DNA from: SAR116 cluster bacterium
Lineage (GTDB): Bacteria; Pseudomonadota; Alphaproteobacteria; Puniceispirillales; Puniceispirillaceae
Length of the DNA stretch: 13,043 nucleotides
NCBI GenBank assembly: GCA_002700485.1
Contig: PADU01000040.1
Span: forward strand, 1-13,043
Direction of reading: 5' to 3'
The translations under genes were made by a program, and so were the position numbers. Positions 1 to 7,403 of the stretch are shown piece by piece. How positions within the stretch are numbered: position 1 is the stretch's first letter; each line of letters starts with the position of its first letter. The notes beneath the pieces are model-generated. The model was not told the DNA's origin, did not search any database, and saw only the letters and a list, made by a program, of their open reading frames with translations.

Positions 1-1
1 T

Positions 2-64
2 TACCACATAAGAAATTGTCTTTGTTGCTTCGCCTATGGCAATTGGCAAAACTCCGCAAGCCAG
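2..64 (-). pseudogene. truB: truB fragment (tRNA pseudouridine-55 synthase), inverted at the window edge
   Basis: Read on the minus strand from about 64 down to 2, the sequence gives an uninterrupted LAC followed by [18 protein letters not shown]. This matches the well-known TruB segment just after the catalytic-loop motif GTLDPLA, which continues as GVLPIxLGEATK in most TruB proteins. TruB makes pseudouridine 55 in the T-loop of tRNAs. Only about 21 residues are present and the reading runs off the window at base 1. Upstream on the minus strand the codons before LAC should encode DP, but here they read S and P and lie in pnp sequence. The homology therefore ends at about base 62 to 64. In bacteria truB normally lies upstream of rpsO and pnp on the same strand, so its inverted orientation here is abnormal. 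The match is from memory of the family, with no search run. Confidence 0.78.
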
Positions 65-67
65 AGA
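60..67. other. Rearrangement or chimera junction between inverted truB and internal pnp
   Basis: To the left of this point the minus strand encodes TruB. To the right the plus strand encodes PNPase from about its residue 190 onward ([11 protein letters not shown]). The two homologies meet or overlap by one to a few bases within bases 60 to 67. In the usual order truB-rpsO-pnp these two points would lie within about 2 kb on the same strand. The junction is thus an inversion combined with loss of the intervening DNA. That pattern is typical of multiple-displacement-amplification chimeras or assembly errors at contig ends. A true genomic inversion would break two important genes and seems less likely. 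Confidence 0.7.
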
Positions 68-1634
68 AGGCGTTCTAATGGTTGAATCAGAAGCATCAGA
101 ACTGTCTGAGGAGGTTATGTTGGGGGCTGTAACATTCGGTCATCAGAAGATGCAAGATGTTATCGACGCCATCATCGATTTGGCTGAGGTCGCCGCAAAC
201 GAACCACGTGAACTGCCTGAGGAAGCCCCAGAGGCTGCTGATCTGCGTGGTCGCCTCGTCAGTCTCAAAGATAAGATCGAAGCTGCTTATGCACATTCTG
301 ATAAAGCAGAACGTCAGGTTGCTGTTGCTGAGGTGAAAGCTGAGGCACTGGAAGTTGCCGGCGAAGAGTCTGATCAGGTTCTGGTTGGCGGCCTTATAAA
401 AGATATGGAAGCAGATGTTGTCCGCTCCTCTATTCTGAAAACGGGCGTGCGTATTGATGGCCGGGACACAAAAACAGTTCGTCCGATTGTTGCCGAGGTT
501 GGGCTTTTGCCGCGCACACATGGGTCATCGCTGTTCACACGTGGTGAGACACAGGCGCTGGTCGTGTCCACATTGGGAACAGGGCAGGATGAGCAGATCA
601 TTGATGCGCTGACAGGGGAAAGCCGAGCGCGCTTTATGCTTCATTATAACTTCCCGCCTTATTCTGTTGGTGAAGCGGGCCGTGTTGGATCACCTGGTCG
701 GCGTGAGGTTGGTCACGGAAAATTGGCATGGCGGTCAATTAATCCCCTGCTGCCATCAAAGGACGAGTTTCCATATACCATTCGGATTGTCTCAGAAATT
801 ACTGAATCAAATGGTTCATCTTCAATGGCAACGGTGTGTGGAACCTCGCTTGCTCTGATGGATGCCGGTGTGCCGTTGGCCAAACCTGTTGCCGGAATCG
901 CGATGGGCCTGATTAAAGAGGGTGATGAATATGCCGTGCTGTCCGATATTCTGGGTGATGAGGATCATTTGGGCGACATGGATTTCAAGGTTGCGGGAAC
1001 AGATGCTGGGATTACAGCTTTGCAGATGGATATTAAGATTACATCAATCACACCTGAAATTATGCAGATTGCACTAGACCAAGCCCGTGACGGGCGAATT
1101 CATATTCTAGGTGAAATGGCAAAGGCCCTAACAGCTGCGCGTGACGGGCTGGCTGAATCTGCGCCAAAGATTACAACACTGAAAATTCCAGTTGATAAAA
1201 TCCGTGAGGTGATTGGCCCAGGCGGCAAGATGATTCGCGAGATTGTTGAGGAAACAGGCGCAAAAATTGATATTGAGGACGATGGCAGCGTATCTATTGC
1301 AGCTGTCAGTCAGACATCGAGCGATGCGGCTCTCGCACGTATCCGTGAGATTGTTGCTGAGCCTGAGCTCGGTGAGATTTACACAGGTAAAGTTGTGAAG
1401 ACAGTTGATTTCGGTGCTTTCGTCAATTTCCTTGGCGCGCGCGATGGTCTTGTTCATATCTCTGAGATGAAAAATGAGCGTGTCGCTCAGACAACAGATG
1501 TCTGCAAGGAAGGCGATACGGTCAAAGTCAAAGTTATTGGCTTTGATGACCGTGGCAAGGTTAAGCTGTCCATGAAGCGGGTTGACCAGGAAACAGGTGC
1601 TGATCTTGAAACTGGAGAAAAGGACGCTGATTAA
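63..1634 (+). CDS. pnp: Polyribonucleotide nucleotidyltransferase (PNPase), 5'-truncated
   Basis: PNPase is the phosphorolytic 3'-to-5' exoribonuclease and a core of the RNA degradosome. About 523 residues are present, against roughly 700 to 710 in the family. The N-terminal RNase PH domain (about 190 residues) is missing. Numbered from the in-frame ATG at 36, the order is: a helical linker domain (about 35 to 120); the catalytic RNase PH domain with [14 protein letters not shown] and SNGSSSMA; the metal-binding stretch [11 protein letters not shown] with Asp308 and Asp314 (equivalent to E. coli Asp486 and Asp492); a KH domain with GPGG at 394 to 397; and an S1 domain (about 446 to 516). The ATG at 36 is not a real start: bases 1 to 62 belong to inverted truB, and an in-frame TAA lies at 9 to 11. 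The gene stops at TAA 1632 and is followed closely by a strong terminator. Confidence 0.95.
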   Translation, partial: REGVLMVESEASELSEEVMLGAVTFGHQKMQDVIDAIIDLAEVAANEPRELPEEAPEAADLRGRLVSLKDKIEAAYAHSDKAERQVAVAEVKAEALEVAGEESDQVLVGGLIKDMEADVVRSSILKTGVRIDGRDTKTVRPIVAEVGLLPRTHGSSLFTRGETQALVVSTLGTGQDEQIIDALTGESRARFMLHYNFPPYSVGEAGRVGSPGRREVGHGKLAWRSINPLLPSKDEFPYTIRIVSEITESNGSSSMATVCGTSLALMDAGVPLAKPVAGIAMGLIKEGDEYAVLSDILGDEDHLGDMDFKVAGTDAGITALQMDIKITSITPEIMQIALDQARDGRIHILGEMAKALTAARDGLAESAPKITTLKIPVDKIREVIGPGGKMIREIVEETGAKIDIEDDGSVSIAAVSQTSSDAALARIREIVAEPELGEIYTGKVVKTVDFGAFVNFLGARDGLVHISEMKNERVAQTTDVCKEGDTVKVKVIGFDDRGKVKLSMKRVDQETGADLETGEKDAD

Positions 1635-1661
1635 TCAGTTCGGCTTTAAATAAAAGACATC

Positions 1662-1694
1662 AAAAAGGCATCTGTATTTGCAGGTGTCTTTTTT
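1662..1694. terminator. Intrinsic terminator shared by converging pnp and fabI
   Basis: An A-run at 1662 to 1666 precedes the arm GGCATCTG (1667 to 1674). A six-base loop follows, then the arm CAGGTGTC (1681 to 1688, pairing with two G-U wobbles), then six T at 1689 to 1694. The A-run and T-run extend the stem. It lies 27 bases past the pnp stop and 20 bases past the fabI stop (on the other strand). The A/T symmetry means it can terminate transcription from either side. Confidence 0.85.
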
Positions 1695-1714
1695 AATGGT
1701 GTTAGTGGTTGTGT

Positions 1715-2497
1715 TTATTCAGTTTCGCGAGGCACGCCTATATGGCGATAACCACCATCGACATAATGTGTTTCACCAGTCACCCCGGACGCCAGATCAG
1801 ATAACAGATAAACAGCAGCCCGCCCAACTTCACTGATATCGGGGTTGCGGCCAAGCGGAGCCTGTTGTTCCGAATGTCTGAAAATATGGCGCGCACCACT
1901 AATTGCTGCGCCGGCAAGTGTTCGCATCGGTCCGGCTGAAAGGGTGTTCACCCGGATATTCTCACCGCCCAAATCCACAGCCAGATAACGGGTTGACGCT
2001 TCCAGGGCGGCCTTTGCCACCCCCATCACATTATAATTAGGCGTGGTCCGCACCCCACCCAGATAGGACAGGGTCAATAATGAACCTCCCTCAGGCATTA
2101 TCTTGCGCGCTTCAGCTGCAATTTCGGTAAAAGAGAAGGCAGATATCAGCATGGTCTGCTCAAAATTCTGCCGTGTCGTGTTATAATAAGGGCCCTTCAA
2201 CTCACTCTTATCTGAAAACCCAATGGCATGCACTACAAAGTCCAGCGCATCCCATCTTGTCCGGATAGCTGAAAAGGTCTTCTGCGCGGCACTTTCTTCA
2301 GCAAGATCACAGGGAATGAGGAAGTCTGATCCAACAGAGGACGCCAGAGGAGCCAGCCGCTTTCTGAAACCTTCAATCTGATAGGTAAAGGCCAGATCAG
2401 CCCCCTGTTCTGCAGCCATCGCAGCAATGCCCCACGCTGCAGATTTTTCATTTGCAACACCCATGATAAGTCCACGCTTGCCCTGCAGAATTCCCAT
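1715..2497 (-). CDS. fabI: Enoyl-[acyl-carrier-protein] reductase (NADH), FabI
   Basis: FabI reduces trans-2-enoyl-ACP in the last step of each type II fatty acid elongation cycle. The 260-residue length is typical. It is a short-chain dehydrogenase fold with the divergent FabI N-terminal nucleotide site (GLIMGVANEKSAAWGIA, about 9 to 25). The catalytic set is Tyr145, Tyr155 and Lys162 in SYLGG...PNYNVMGVAK, matching E. coli Tyr146, Tyr156 and Lys163. The C-terminal VDGGY is the usual ending. The start ATG at 2497 is preceded by an AAGGAAA ribosome-binding site. It is the last gene of fabA-fabB-fabI, 37 bases after fabB. The motif set fits NADH-dependent FabI rather than FabL or FabV. FabI is the triclosan target in other bacteria, but sensitivity cannot be read from this sequence. 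Confidence 0.96.
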   Translation of the reverse strand: MGILQGKRGLIMGVANEKSAAWGIAAMAAEQGADLAFTYQIEGFRKRLAPLASSVGSDFLIPCDLAEESAAQKTFSAIRTRWDALDFVVHAIGFSDKSELKGPYYNTTRQNFEQTMLISAFSFTEIAAEARKIMPEGGSLLTLSYLGGVRTTPNYNVMGVAKAALEASTRYLAVDLGGENIRVNTLSAGPMRTLAGAAISGARHIFRHSEQQAPLGRNPDISEVGRAAVYLLSDLASGVTGETHYVDGGYRHIGVPRETE

Positions 2498-2534
2498 CAG
2501 CTTTCCTTCTTCAAGTTATCCGCTGACAACCTGT

Positions 2535-3773
2535 CTAATCTGCCATTCTGGCCAAGGCTAGGGTAGCGTTGGTGCCTCCAAAGCCAAAGCTGTTTGAAAG
2601 AGCTAGATTAATGGTTTTGTTATCCATTCTGGTTTGCGGCACAGGAATATTCCCAATCGCTGGATCAGGTGTGATGATATTCGCAGAAGCTCCAATAAAG
2701 TTATTTTGCATCATCAGAAGTGTATAGATGGTTTCCTGAACGCCTGTTGCGCCAAGTGAATGACCTGTAAGAGACTTCGTCGAGGTAACAACAGGCAGAT
2801 AGCCACGTGGGCCAAATACAGCCTGAACAGCTTCCAGCTCCTTTACATCACCAACTGGGGTCGATGTGCCATGTGCATTGATATAATCCACAGGCTGTTC
2901 TAATCCGGCACTGTTAAACCCGTCCAGGGCCAGTTTCATGCAGCGCTGAGCACCTTCACCTGATGGGGCCACCATGTCATGGCCATCTGAATTCGCGCCA
3001 TAGCCGACAACCTCAGCATAGATTTTTGCGCCACGTGCCTTGGCATGTTCATAATCCTCCAATACCACCATACCGCCGCCACCTGCGATGACAAACCCGT
3101 CTCTATCTGTATCGTAAGCCCGTGACGCCAGCTTTGGCGTTTCATTATATTTAGATGACATTGCGCCCATAGCGTCAAAAAGTACAGATAATGTCCAGTG
3201 CAGCTCCTCACCCCCACCGGCAAACACGATATCCTGCATCCCATACCGAATCGCATCTGTACCAGCCGAAATACAATGTGCTGAGGTTGAACAGGCAGAT
3301 GAAATGGAATAATTCACTCCTTTGATTTCGAAGAATGTGGCGATACAGGCGGATACTGTAGAGGACATGCAGCGAGGCACCATATAAGGCCCAACCCGTT
3401 TCGGTCCTTTATCGCGGGTTGTGTCAAAAGCGGTCAGCATATTGGCTGTTGACGGTCCGCCTGAGCCAGCAATCAGGCCGGTTCGGGGGTTGGATATCTC
3501 AGCTGCAGTTAGGCCGGAATCAATAACCGCCTGCTGCATGGCAACAACTGCATAAGCCGCTCCTTCACCCATGAAGCGCATTTGCTTGCGATCAATATGA
3601 GCGGTCAGATCAATATCGACAGCCCCTTTTACCTGTGAGCGGAATCCCAGTTCTTTATAGTCAGGGGCAGCAACAATGCCAGATTTGGCCTCTCGAAGTG
3701 ATTGAGTGACTGAATTGGCATCTGTGCCAATAGAGGAGACAATACCAATGCCTGTAATTACTACACGTCTCAT
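2535..3773 (-). CDS. fabB: Beta-ketoacyl-ACP synthase I, FabB
   Basis: FabB condenses malonyl-ACP with acyl-ACP. It is the enzyme that elongates the cis-3-decenoyl product of FabA, so it is needed for anaerobic-type unsaturated fatty acid synthesis. The 412 residues form a complete thiolase-fold condensing enzyme. The nucleophile Cys161 is in [12 protein letters not shown], and the catalytic histidines are His301 ([11 protein letters not shown]) and His338 ([15 protein letters not shown]). Lys333 is conserved. The FGFGGTNA motif is near the C-terminus. It could be called FabF from the fold alone. The direct 4-base ATGA overlap with fabA (3770 to 3773) and the fabA-fabB pairing favour FabB. 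Confidence 0.95.
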   Translation of the reverse strand: MRRVVITGIGIVSSIGTDANSVTQSLREAKSGIVAAPDYKELGFRSQVKGAVDIDLTAHIDRKQMRFMGEGAAYAVVAMQQAVIDSGLTAAEISNPRTGLIAGSGGPSTANMLTAFDTTRDKGPKRVGPYMVPRCMSSTVSACIATFFEIKGVNYSISSACSTSAHCISAGTDAIRYGMQDIVFAGGGEELHWTLSVLFDAMGAMSSKYNETPKLASRAYDTDRDGFVIAGGGGMVVLEDYEHAKARGAKIYAEVVGYGANSDGHDMVAPSGEGAQRCMKLALDGFNSAGLEQPVDYINAHGTSTPVGDVKELEAVQAVFGPRGYLPVVTSTKSLTGHSLGATGVQETIYTLLMMQNNFIGASANIITPDPAIGNIPVPQTRMDNKTINLALSNSFGFGGTNATLALARMAD

Positions 3774-4294
3774 GTTTCTGTTCCATCTGCCCCAAACAGG
3801 CCTACACGGATATCTTTTGCTTCAAATACAGTCTTGCCGTCACAAAGGACCCGACCATCTGCAATGCCCATTACCAGTCGGCGCATCAAAACGCGCTTGA
3901 TATCAAGTTGGAAGGTCACAAGTTTAGCAGTAGGCAGAATTTGCCCTGTAAACTTCACATCACCTACAGATAGGGCACGACCCCTACCTAGACCGCCAAG
4001 CCAGCCAAGGTGAAAGCCCACTAGCTGCCACAGCCCATCCATGCCGAGACAGCCCGGCATAACAGGATCACCTTCAAAATGGCAGGGGAAAAACCATAAA
4101 TCAGGATAGATATCCAATTCGGCTTGAATATAGCCTTTATCAAACTGACCACCCGTTTCCGTTATGGATGTAATGCGGTCTGTCATCAGCATTGGTGGCA
4201 AAGGTAATTGCGGGTTTCCCGGGCCGAAAAGTTCACCTTTTGCACAGGAAATAAGCTCATCATAGGTAAATGCTTTTTTGTGTATCAGGGACAT
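3770..4294 (-). CDS. fabA: Beta-hydroxydecanoyl-ACP dehydratase/isomerase, FabA
   Basis: FabA dehydrates 3-hydroxydecanoyl-ACP and isomerises the trans-2 product to cis-3, the branch point to unsaturated fatty acids. The hotdog-fold protein shows [21 protein letters not shown], with catalytic His72 and Asp86 (E. coli His70 and Asp84). The ATG at 4294 gives 174 residues, close to the E. coli length of 172. It has a modest AGG seven bases upstream. The longer reading to 4309 would begin at TTG and is not favoured. The gene overlaps fabB by four bases, so translation is probably coupled. In Rhizobiales an irr-type regulator gene often sits just upstream. Here only about 80 bp separates fabA from the SH3 gene and no such regulator is present. 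Confidence 0.95.
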   Translation of the reverse strand: MSLIHKKAFTYDELISCAKGELFGPGNPQLPLPPMLMTDRITSITETGGQFDKGYIQAELDIYPDLWFFPCHFEGDPVMPGCLGMDGLWQLVGFHLGWLGGLGRGRALSVGDVKFTGQILPTAKLVTFQLDIKRVLMRRLVMGIADGRVLCDGKTVFEAKDIRVGLFGADGTET

Positions 4295-4344
4295 ATGGAA
4301 ACCTATCAATAATTTAATACCTTAACCTTTAGACTATATCAGGA

Positions 4345-4365
4345 GAAAAAACCATGCCTGGTGGT
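4345..4365 (-). terminator. Possible weak terminator after the SH3-protein gene
   Basis: On the minus strand a short inverted repeat (ACCA with TGGT, loop 4 or 7 bases depending on pairing) is followed directly by a run of about seven T (plus-strand A run 4345 to 4351). It lies just after the SH3-protein stop at 4376. The stem is only four to five pairs, so it may be inefficient. Read-through into fabA is possible. No convincing fabA promoter was found in the 4295 to 4375 gap. A TATAGT hexamer lies at plus positions 4334 to 4339 (minus strand), but it has no good -35. Confidence 0.3.
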
Positions 4366-4375
4366 CATCCTCTAA

Positions 4376-4981
4376 TCAGTTAAGCTCTTCATTGGGCAAG
4401 ACGCCCCAAAACTGGTGACGTTCTAGCCACCCCTTGGCATTTTCTGTTCCCAATCGGCACCATTTCCCGTCACAATACTGGATTTCCATCAGCACTCCTG
4501 CTTCTGCGACTGCAGTCACGCTGGCTTGTTGACTGGGATCAGCTCTTAATTTGGCATTAGAGCTGGTAATAACGCTATATCGTTTAAGAGAGACGAGCTG
4601 GCCATGAACCCAGCCGGTTTCGCCCTCATGATCAACAACTTTACGCCAGACATCAAATTCTGAAATAACCTTCAGAGGTAGGTTTTTTCGCAGATACACC
4701 CATTGCAGAGGGTATTCATGGCCTGGGCCAACACGCATATTTACAACATCTGATTTCAAGGACACAAAACGAGGAACAGGCAGCCCTGATCCTCGGATAA
4801 CGGTTTTGGTTTCTGGTTCGCCTGCATGAATTTTGTCCAGTGCCGCGGCTTGTTTTACAGGCAGGACTGCGAACTGCGCCGTCATCCCAATAACCAAACT
4901 AATTAATGCTGGCAGATAGTTAAGATAGATTGGGAGTGAGCTCAACAGATCAGAAACAGTAAATGATAAAGCCAGGCGCAT
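4376..4981 (-). CDS. Exported or membrane-anchored tandem bacterial SH3 (SH3_4-like) protein
   Basis: This is a 201-residue protein counted from ATG 4981. A hydrophobic N-terminal stretch (about residues 20 to 45, YLPALISLVIGMTAQFAVLP, followed by KQAAA) looks like a signal peptide or anchor, so the rest probably lies in the periplasm. Two bacterial SH3-like repeats follow. The first begins at VNMRVGPGHEYPLQWVYL and includes WRKVVDHEGETGWVHGQLVS. The second begins at AKLRADPSQQASV and includes CDGKWCRLGTENAKGWLER. Such domains often bind peptidoglycan or peptide stems, but no catalytic domain is present and the role is unknown. The start is uncertain: ATG 4981 has no clear ribosome-binding site, and a TTG at 4996 is an alternative. 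It is divergent from the dehydrogenase at 5156. From memory, alphaproteobacteria often keep this SH3 gene between that dehydrogenase and the fab operon. Confidence 0.85.
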   Translation of the reverse strand: MRLALSFTVSDLLSSLPIYLNYLPALISLVIGMTAQFAVLPVKQAAALDKIHAGEPETKTVIRGSGLPVPRFVSLKSDVVNMRVGPGHEYPLQWVYLRKNLPLKVISEFDVWRKVVDHEGETGWVHGQLVSLKRYSVITSSNAKLRADPSQQASVTAVAEAGVLMEIQYCDGKWCRLGTENAKGWLERHQFWGVLPNEELN

Positions 4982-5061
4982 AGGATAAAAGTACAATTTT
5001 CAAGGATAAGTCAGATGCCGAATTTTGAGACAAACTATATTTCTGTTAAGATTTGCACAGG

Positions 5062-5076
5062 CGATGAATGTCATCG
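5062..5076. promoter_or_regulatory. Inverted repeat in the divergent promoter region
   Basis: CGATGAATGTCATCG is a perfect 6-bp inverted repeat with a 3-bp centre. It lies in the 174-bp gap between the divergent SH3-protein and dehydrogenase starts. It overlaps the area just after a TTGCAC hexamer at 5053 to 5058. It could be an operator, but a single 6-bp repeat can occur by chance. A TATAGT hexamer for the minus-strand gene lies at plus positions 5034 to 5039. No complete sigma-70 promoter was convincing in either direction. Confidence 0.3.
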
Positions 5077-5155
5077 ACAGTTTAGCTTTTTTATGGTCAA
5101 AAGAATACCGTAAATTCACACATCAGATATGTCATCTTTAGGAGAGTTGGCAAAA

Positions 5156-6136
5156 ATGAAACCAAAGGTCATTTTAACTCGAAAACTTTCTGACAGTGTT
5201 GAAACGCGGATGCGCGAATTATTCGATGCTGAATTGAGTTCTGATGACCAGCCGTTGTCTGCTGAACAGCTGGTCGAGGTGATGCAGCGTGCTGATGTTC
5301 TAGTTCCAACAGTCACGGATAAAATAGACGCTGAGATGTTGGAACAGGCAGGTGCGAACCTGAAATTGATTGCCTCTTTTGGAACAGGTGTTGACCATAT
5401 TGATTTGCATGCAGCAAAGGCAAAAGGGGTAACGGTGACAAACACGCCAGGAGTTCTTACCGAAGATACAGCTGATGTGGCAATGGCGTTGATTCTGTCT
5501 GTGCCCCGTAGGATAATGGAAGGGGATGTTCGTGCCCGTTCTGGCGAATGGACAGGCTGGTCGCCAACCGGCATGCTGGGCCACCGTATAAACGGGAAAC
5601 GTCTGGGGATCATCGGCATGGGCCAGATTGGTCAGGCAATTGCCCGCCGAGCACGTGGCTTTGGAATGTCAATTCACTACCACAACCGCAAAGCCGTCCA
5701 TCCATCAATAGAAGCAGAGCTAGAAGCGACATTTTGGGAAGATTTGGATGAAATGTTGCGGCGGATGGATATTGTATCTGTGAATTGTCCATCAACAGGA
5801 GCAACAGAAGGGCTGTTGTCCGCTGAACGTCTGGCACTGATGCCAAACCATGCCTATCTGGTCAATACAGCCAGGGGTGAGATCGTAGATGAGGCGGCCT
5901 TAGCTGAAATTCTGAAAACTGGCGGTATCGCAGGGGCTGGTCTAGATGTTTATCAGAACGAACCGGATATTCCTTATACGCTGAAGGACCTGAAGAATGT
6001 TGTTCTACTGCCGCATATTGGTTCAGCAACCATTGAAGGTCGCCATGCCATGGGTGACAAGGTTATTATCAATATACAGGCCTTCCTAGATGGACACACA
6101 CCACCTGACAGGGTTGTTGCGGCAATGGTATCCTGA
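5156..6136 (+). CDS. D-2-hydroxyacid dehydrogenase (D-glycerate dehydrogenase / glyoxylate reductase type)
   Basis: This NAD(P)H-dependent D-isomer-specific 2-hydroxyacid dehydrogenase probably reduces glyoxylate or hydroxypyruvate to glycolate or D-glycerate in the cytosol. From ATG 5156 it has 326 residues, usual for the family. The Rossmann motif GMGQIG is at 154 to 159. The catalytic trio is Arg240 (NTARGEIVDE), Glu269 (QNEPD) and His287 (LPHIGSAT). The start at 5156 is chosen because AGGAG (5140 to 5144) lies 11 bases upstream and the protein then begins MKPKVILTRKL, as in relatives. The in-frame ATG at 5129 would place that Shine-Dalgarno inside the gene. The exact substrate cannot be settled from sequence. 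It converges on moeB with only 26 bp between stops and no clear hairpin. Confidence 0.93.
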   Translation: MKPKVILTRKLSDSVETRMRELFDAELSSDDQPLSAEQLVEVMQRADVLVPTVTDKIDAEMLEQAGANLKLIASFGTGVDHIDLHAAKAKGVTVTNTPGVLTEDTADVAMALILSVPRRIMEGDVRARSGEWTGWSPTGMLGHRINGKRLGIIGMGQIGQAIARRARGFGMSIHYHNRKAVHPSIEAELEATFWEDLDEMLRRMDIVSVNCPSTGATEGLLSAERLALMPNHAYLVNTARGEIVDEAALAEILKTGGIAGAGLDVYQNEPDIPYTLKDLKNVVLLPHIGSATIEGRHAMGDKVIINIQAFLDGHTPPDRVVAAMVS

Positions 6137-6162
6137 CATGCTCTTAATAAAGTGATGCTATT

Positions 6163-6924
6163 TCAGCCTTTGCCGCACACAGGGCATGCCGGATCAGCTG
6201 ATACACTGATTTCCGTGAAGCGGGCAGACAGACCATCATATAAAAGTAATCTCCCTATTAAGGCGGTGCCTGTTTGGGTAAGTAATTTTATAGCTTCTGC
6301 TGTCTGCAGTGCTCCCATAATTAATGTTGTTGATCCAAGCACACCAGCAATAGAACAAGACGGCGCCTGATCATAATCAAGTTCCGTCTGCGGGAAGATG
6401 CAGCGTAAACATGGGCTTTCTTCTGCATCTGGCACAAAGCAGGTGATCTGACCATCTGTTCTTACCGCGCCGGCAAAGATCAGCGGTGCCTTATGTTGAT
6501 AACACTTTCTATTAACCAGATAGCGTGTTTCATCATTATCTGTGCAGTCAACGACTAGATCATGTGAGCCAACTAGTGTATCAGCATTTTTTTCACTGAA
6601 CCTGATTGTCTTTATGTGAACCTGAATGTCAGGGTTTAACGATCTTGAAAATAGGGCCGCGCTCTCAGCTTTATTCATTGCCAGCCGATCCATCGAATGG
6701 ATGATTTGCCGGTTCAGATTGGTCAGCTCAACTTCATCATCGTCAATCACTGTCAGATGCCCAACCCCTGCCCCGGCCAGTCCGGCAATCACAGGTGCGC
6801 CAAGACCGCCTGCGCCTAGGATAAGGACTTTGGCGTCTAACAGTTTTTTTTGTCCAACCTCACCAATTTCTGGCATTACAACCTGCCGGGCATAGCGTTC
6901 TACTTCTTGATCGGTCAGTATCAT
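6163..6924 (-). CDS. moeB: HesA/MoeB/ThiF-family E1-like adenylyltransferase, probably MoeB
   Basis: MoeB activates the C-terminal Gly-Gly of the small molybdopterin synthase subunit MoaD by adenylylation. ThiF does the same for ThiS. The 253 residues (E. coli MoeB has 249) show the start [12 protein letters not shown], nucleotide loop GAGGLG at 37 to 42, an acidic [13 protein letters not shown] stretch (61 to 73), and CTDN at 127 to 130. Two zinc-binding pairs are present, CLRC (172 to 175) and CPVC (247 to 250). There is no C-terminal rhodanese domain. Cys190 (APSC) lies near the position of the E. coli MoeB cysteine. No MoaD, MoaE or ThiS gene is nearby, so MoeB versus ThiF is not proved. 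The start overlaps the dut stop by four bases (ATGA), so it is the last gene of the coaBC-dut-moeB run. Confidence 0.9.
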   Translation of the reverse strand: MILTDQEVERYARQVVMPEIGEVGQKKLLDAKVLILGAGGLGAPVIAGLAGAGVGHLTVIDDDEVELTNLNRQIIHSMDRLAMNKAESAALFSRSLNPDIQVHIKTIRFSEKNADTLVGSHDLVVDCTDNDETRYLVNRKCYQHKAPLIFAGAVRTDGQITCFVPDAEESPCLRCIFPQTELDYDQAPSCSIAGVLGSTTLIMGALQTAEAIKLLTQTGTALIGRLLLYDGLSARFTEISVSADPACPVCGKG

Positions 6925-7403
6925 GATGGCTCCCTGGAATCCTGTTGTTTGGCACCTTCATAGAGGCCGGTTGACCCAAATCCTCCATCAGCACGCGATG
7001 TGTTATCCAGTTTGTTTGTCAGCTGGAAAGTTGCTTTCAGAACGGGGCTGAAAATCATCTGGGCAATCCGCATCCCGTGGTCAATTGTAACCGGTTCTGC
7101 CCCTAAATTAATCAGCAGTACTTTTATTTCACCGCGATAATCAGAATCGATTGTGCCAGGTGCATTGGCAACAGTCAGTCCTGTTTTCAGGGCTAGGCCG
7201 GAACGGGGCCTTATCTGAGCCTCCACTCCTTCTGGCATGGCGATAAAGAGGCCTGTTGGCACCGCTGCCCGCTGTTGTGGGGGCAGTTCTATGGACCCTT
7301 CAGTTAAAGCAGCCTGCAGATCAACGCCTGCAGATAGTTCTGTCTGATAGGCAGGCAGAGGCAGGTCAGCTGCCGCTTCACTTTGTTTCAATTGAACAAT
7401 CAT
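6921..7403 (-). CDS. dut: Deoxyuridine 5'-triphosphate nucleotidohydrolase (dUTPase)
   Basis: Dut hydrolyses dUTP to dUMP and pyrophosphate, keeping uracil out of DNA and feeding dTMP synthesis. At 160 residues it is a standard homotrimeric dUTPase with all five motifs: AGVDLQA (25 to 31), RPRSGLALK (65 to 73), [14 protein letters not shown] (80 to 93, with Asp86 and Tyr89), RIAQMIF (112 to 118), and [10 protein letters not shown] (137 to 146). The gene overlaps the 3' end of coaBC by 26 bases and the start of moeB by four. It must therefore be co-transcribed and probably translationally coupled. The coaBC-dut pairing is also found in E. coli. Confidence 0.97.
   Translation of the reverse strand: MIVQLKQSEAAADLPLPAYQTELSAGVDLQAALTEGSIELPPQQRAAVPTGLFIAMPEGVEAQIRPRSGLALKTGLTVANAPGTIDSDYRGEIKVLLINLGAEPVTIDHGMRIAQMIFSPVLKATFQLTNKLDNTSRADGGFGSTGLYEGAKQQDSREPS

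Noticed and set aside
36..62. ATG at 36 as the start of a short pnp gene
   Set aside because: The codons before about 63 do not match PNPase, an in-frame stop lies at 9 to 11, and the same bases read as TruB on the other strand. The ATG is created by the junction.
4295..4309. Upstream TTG start for fabA, adding five residues
   Set aside because: The ATG at 4294 has an AGG at suitable spacing and gives a length close to other FabA proteins.
5129..5155. Upstream ATG start for the 2-hydroxyacid dehydrogenase
   Set aside because: The clear AGGAG Shine-Dalgarno lies downstream of it, in front of the ATG at 5156, and family members start at MKPK-like sequence.
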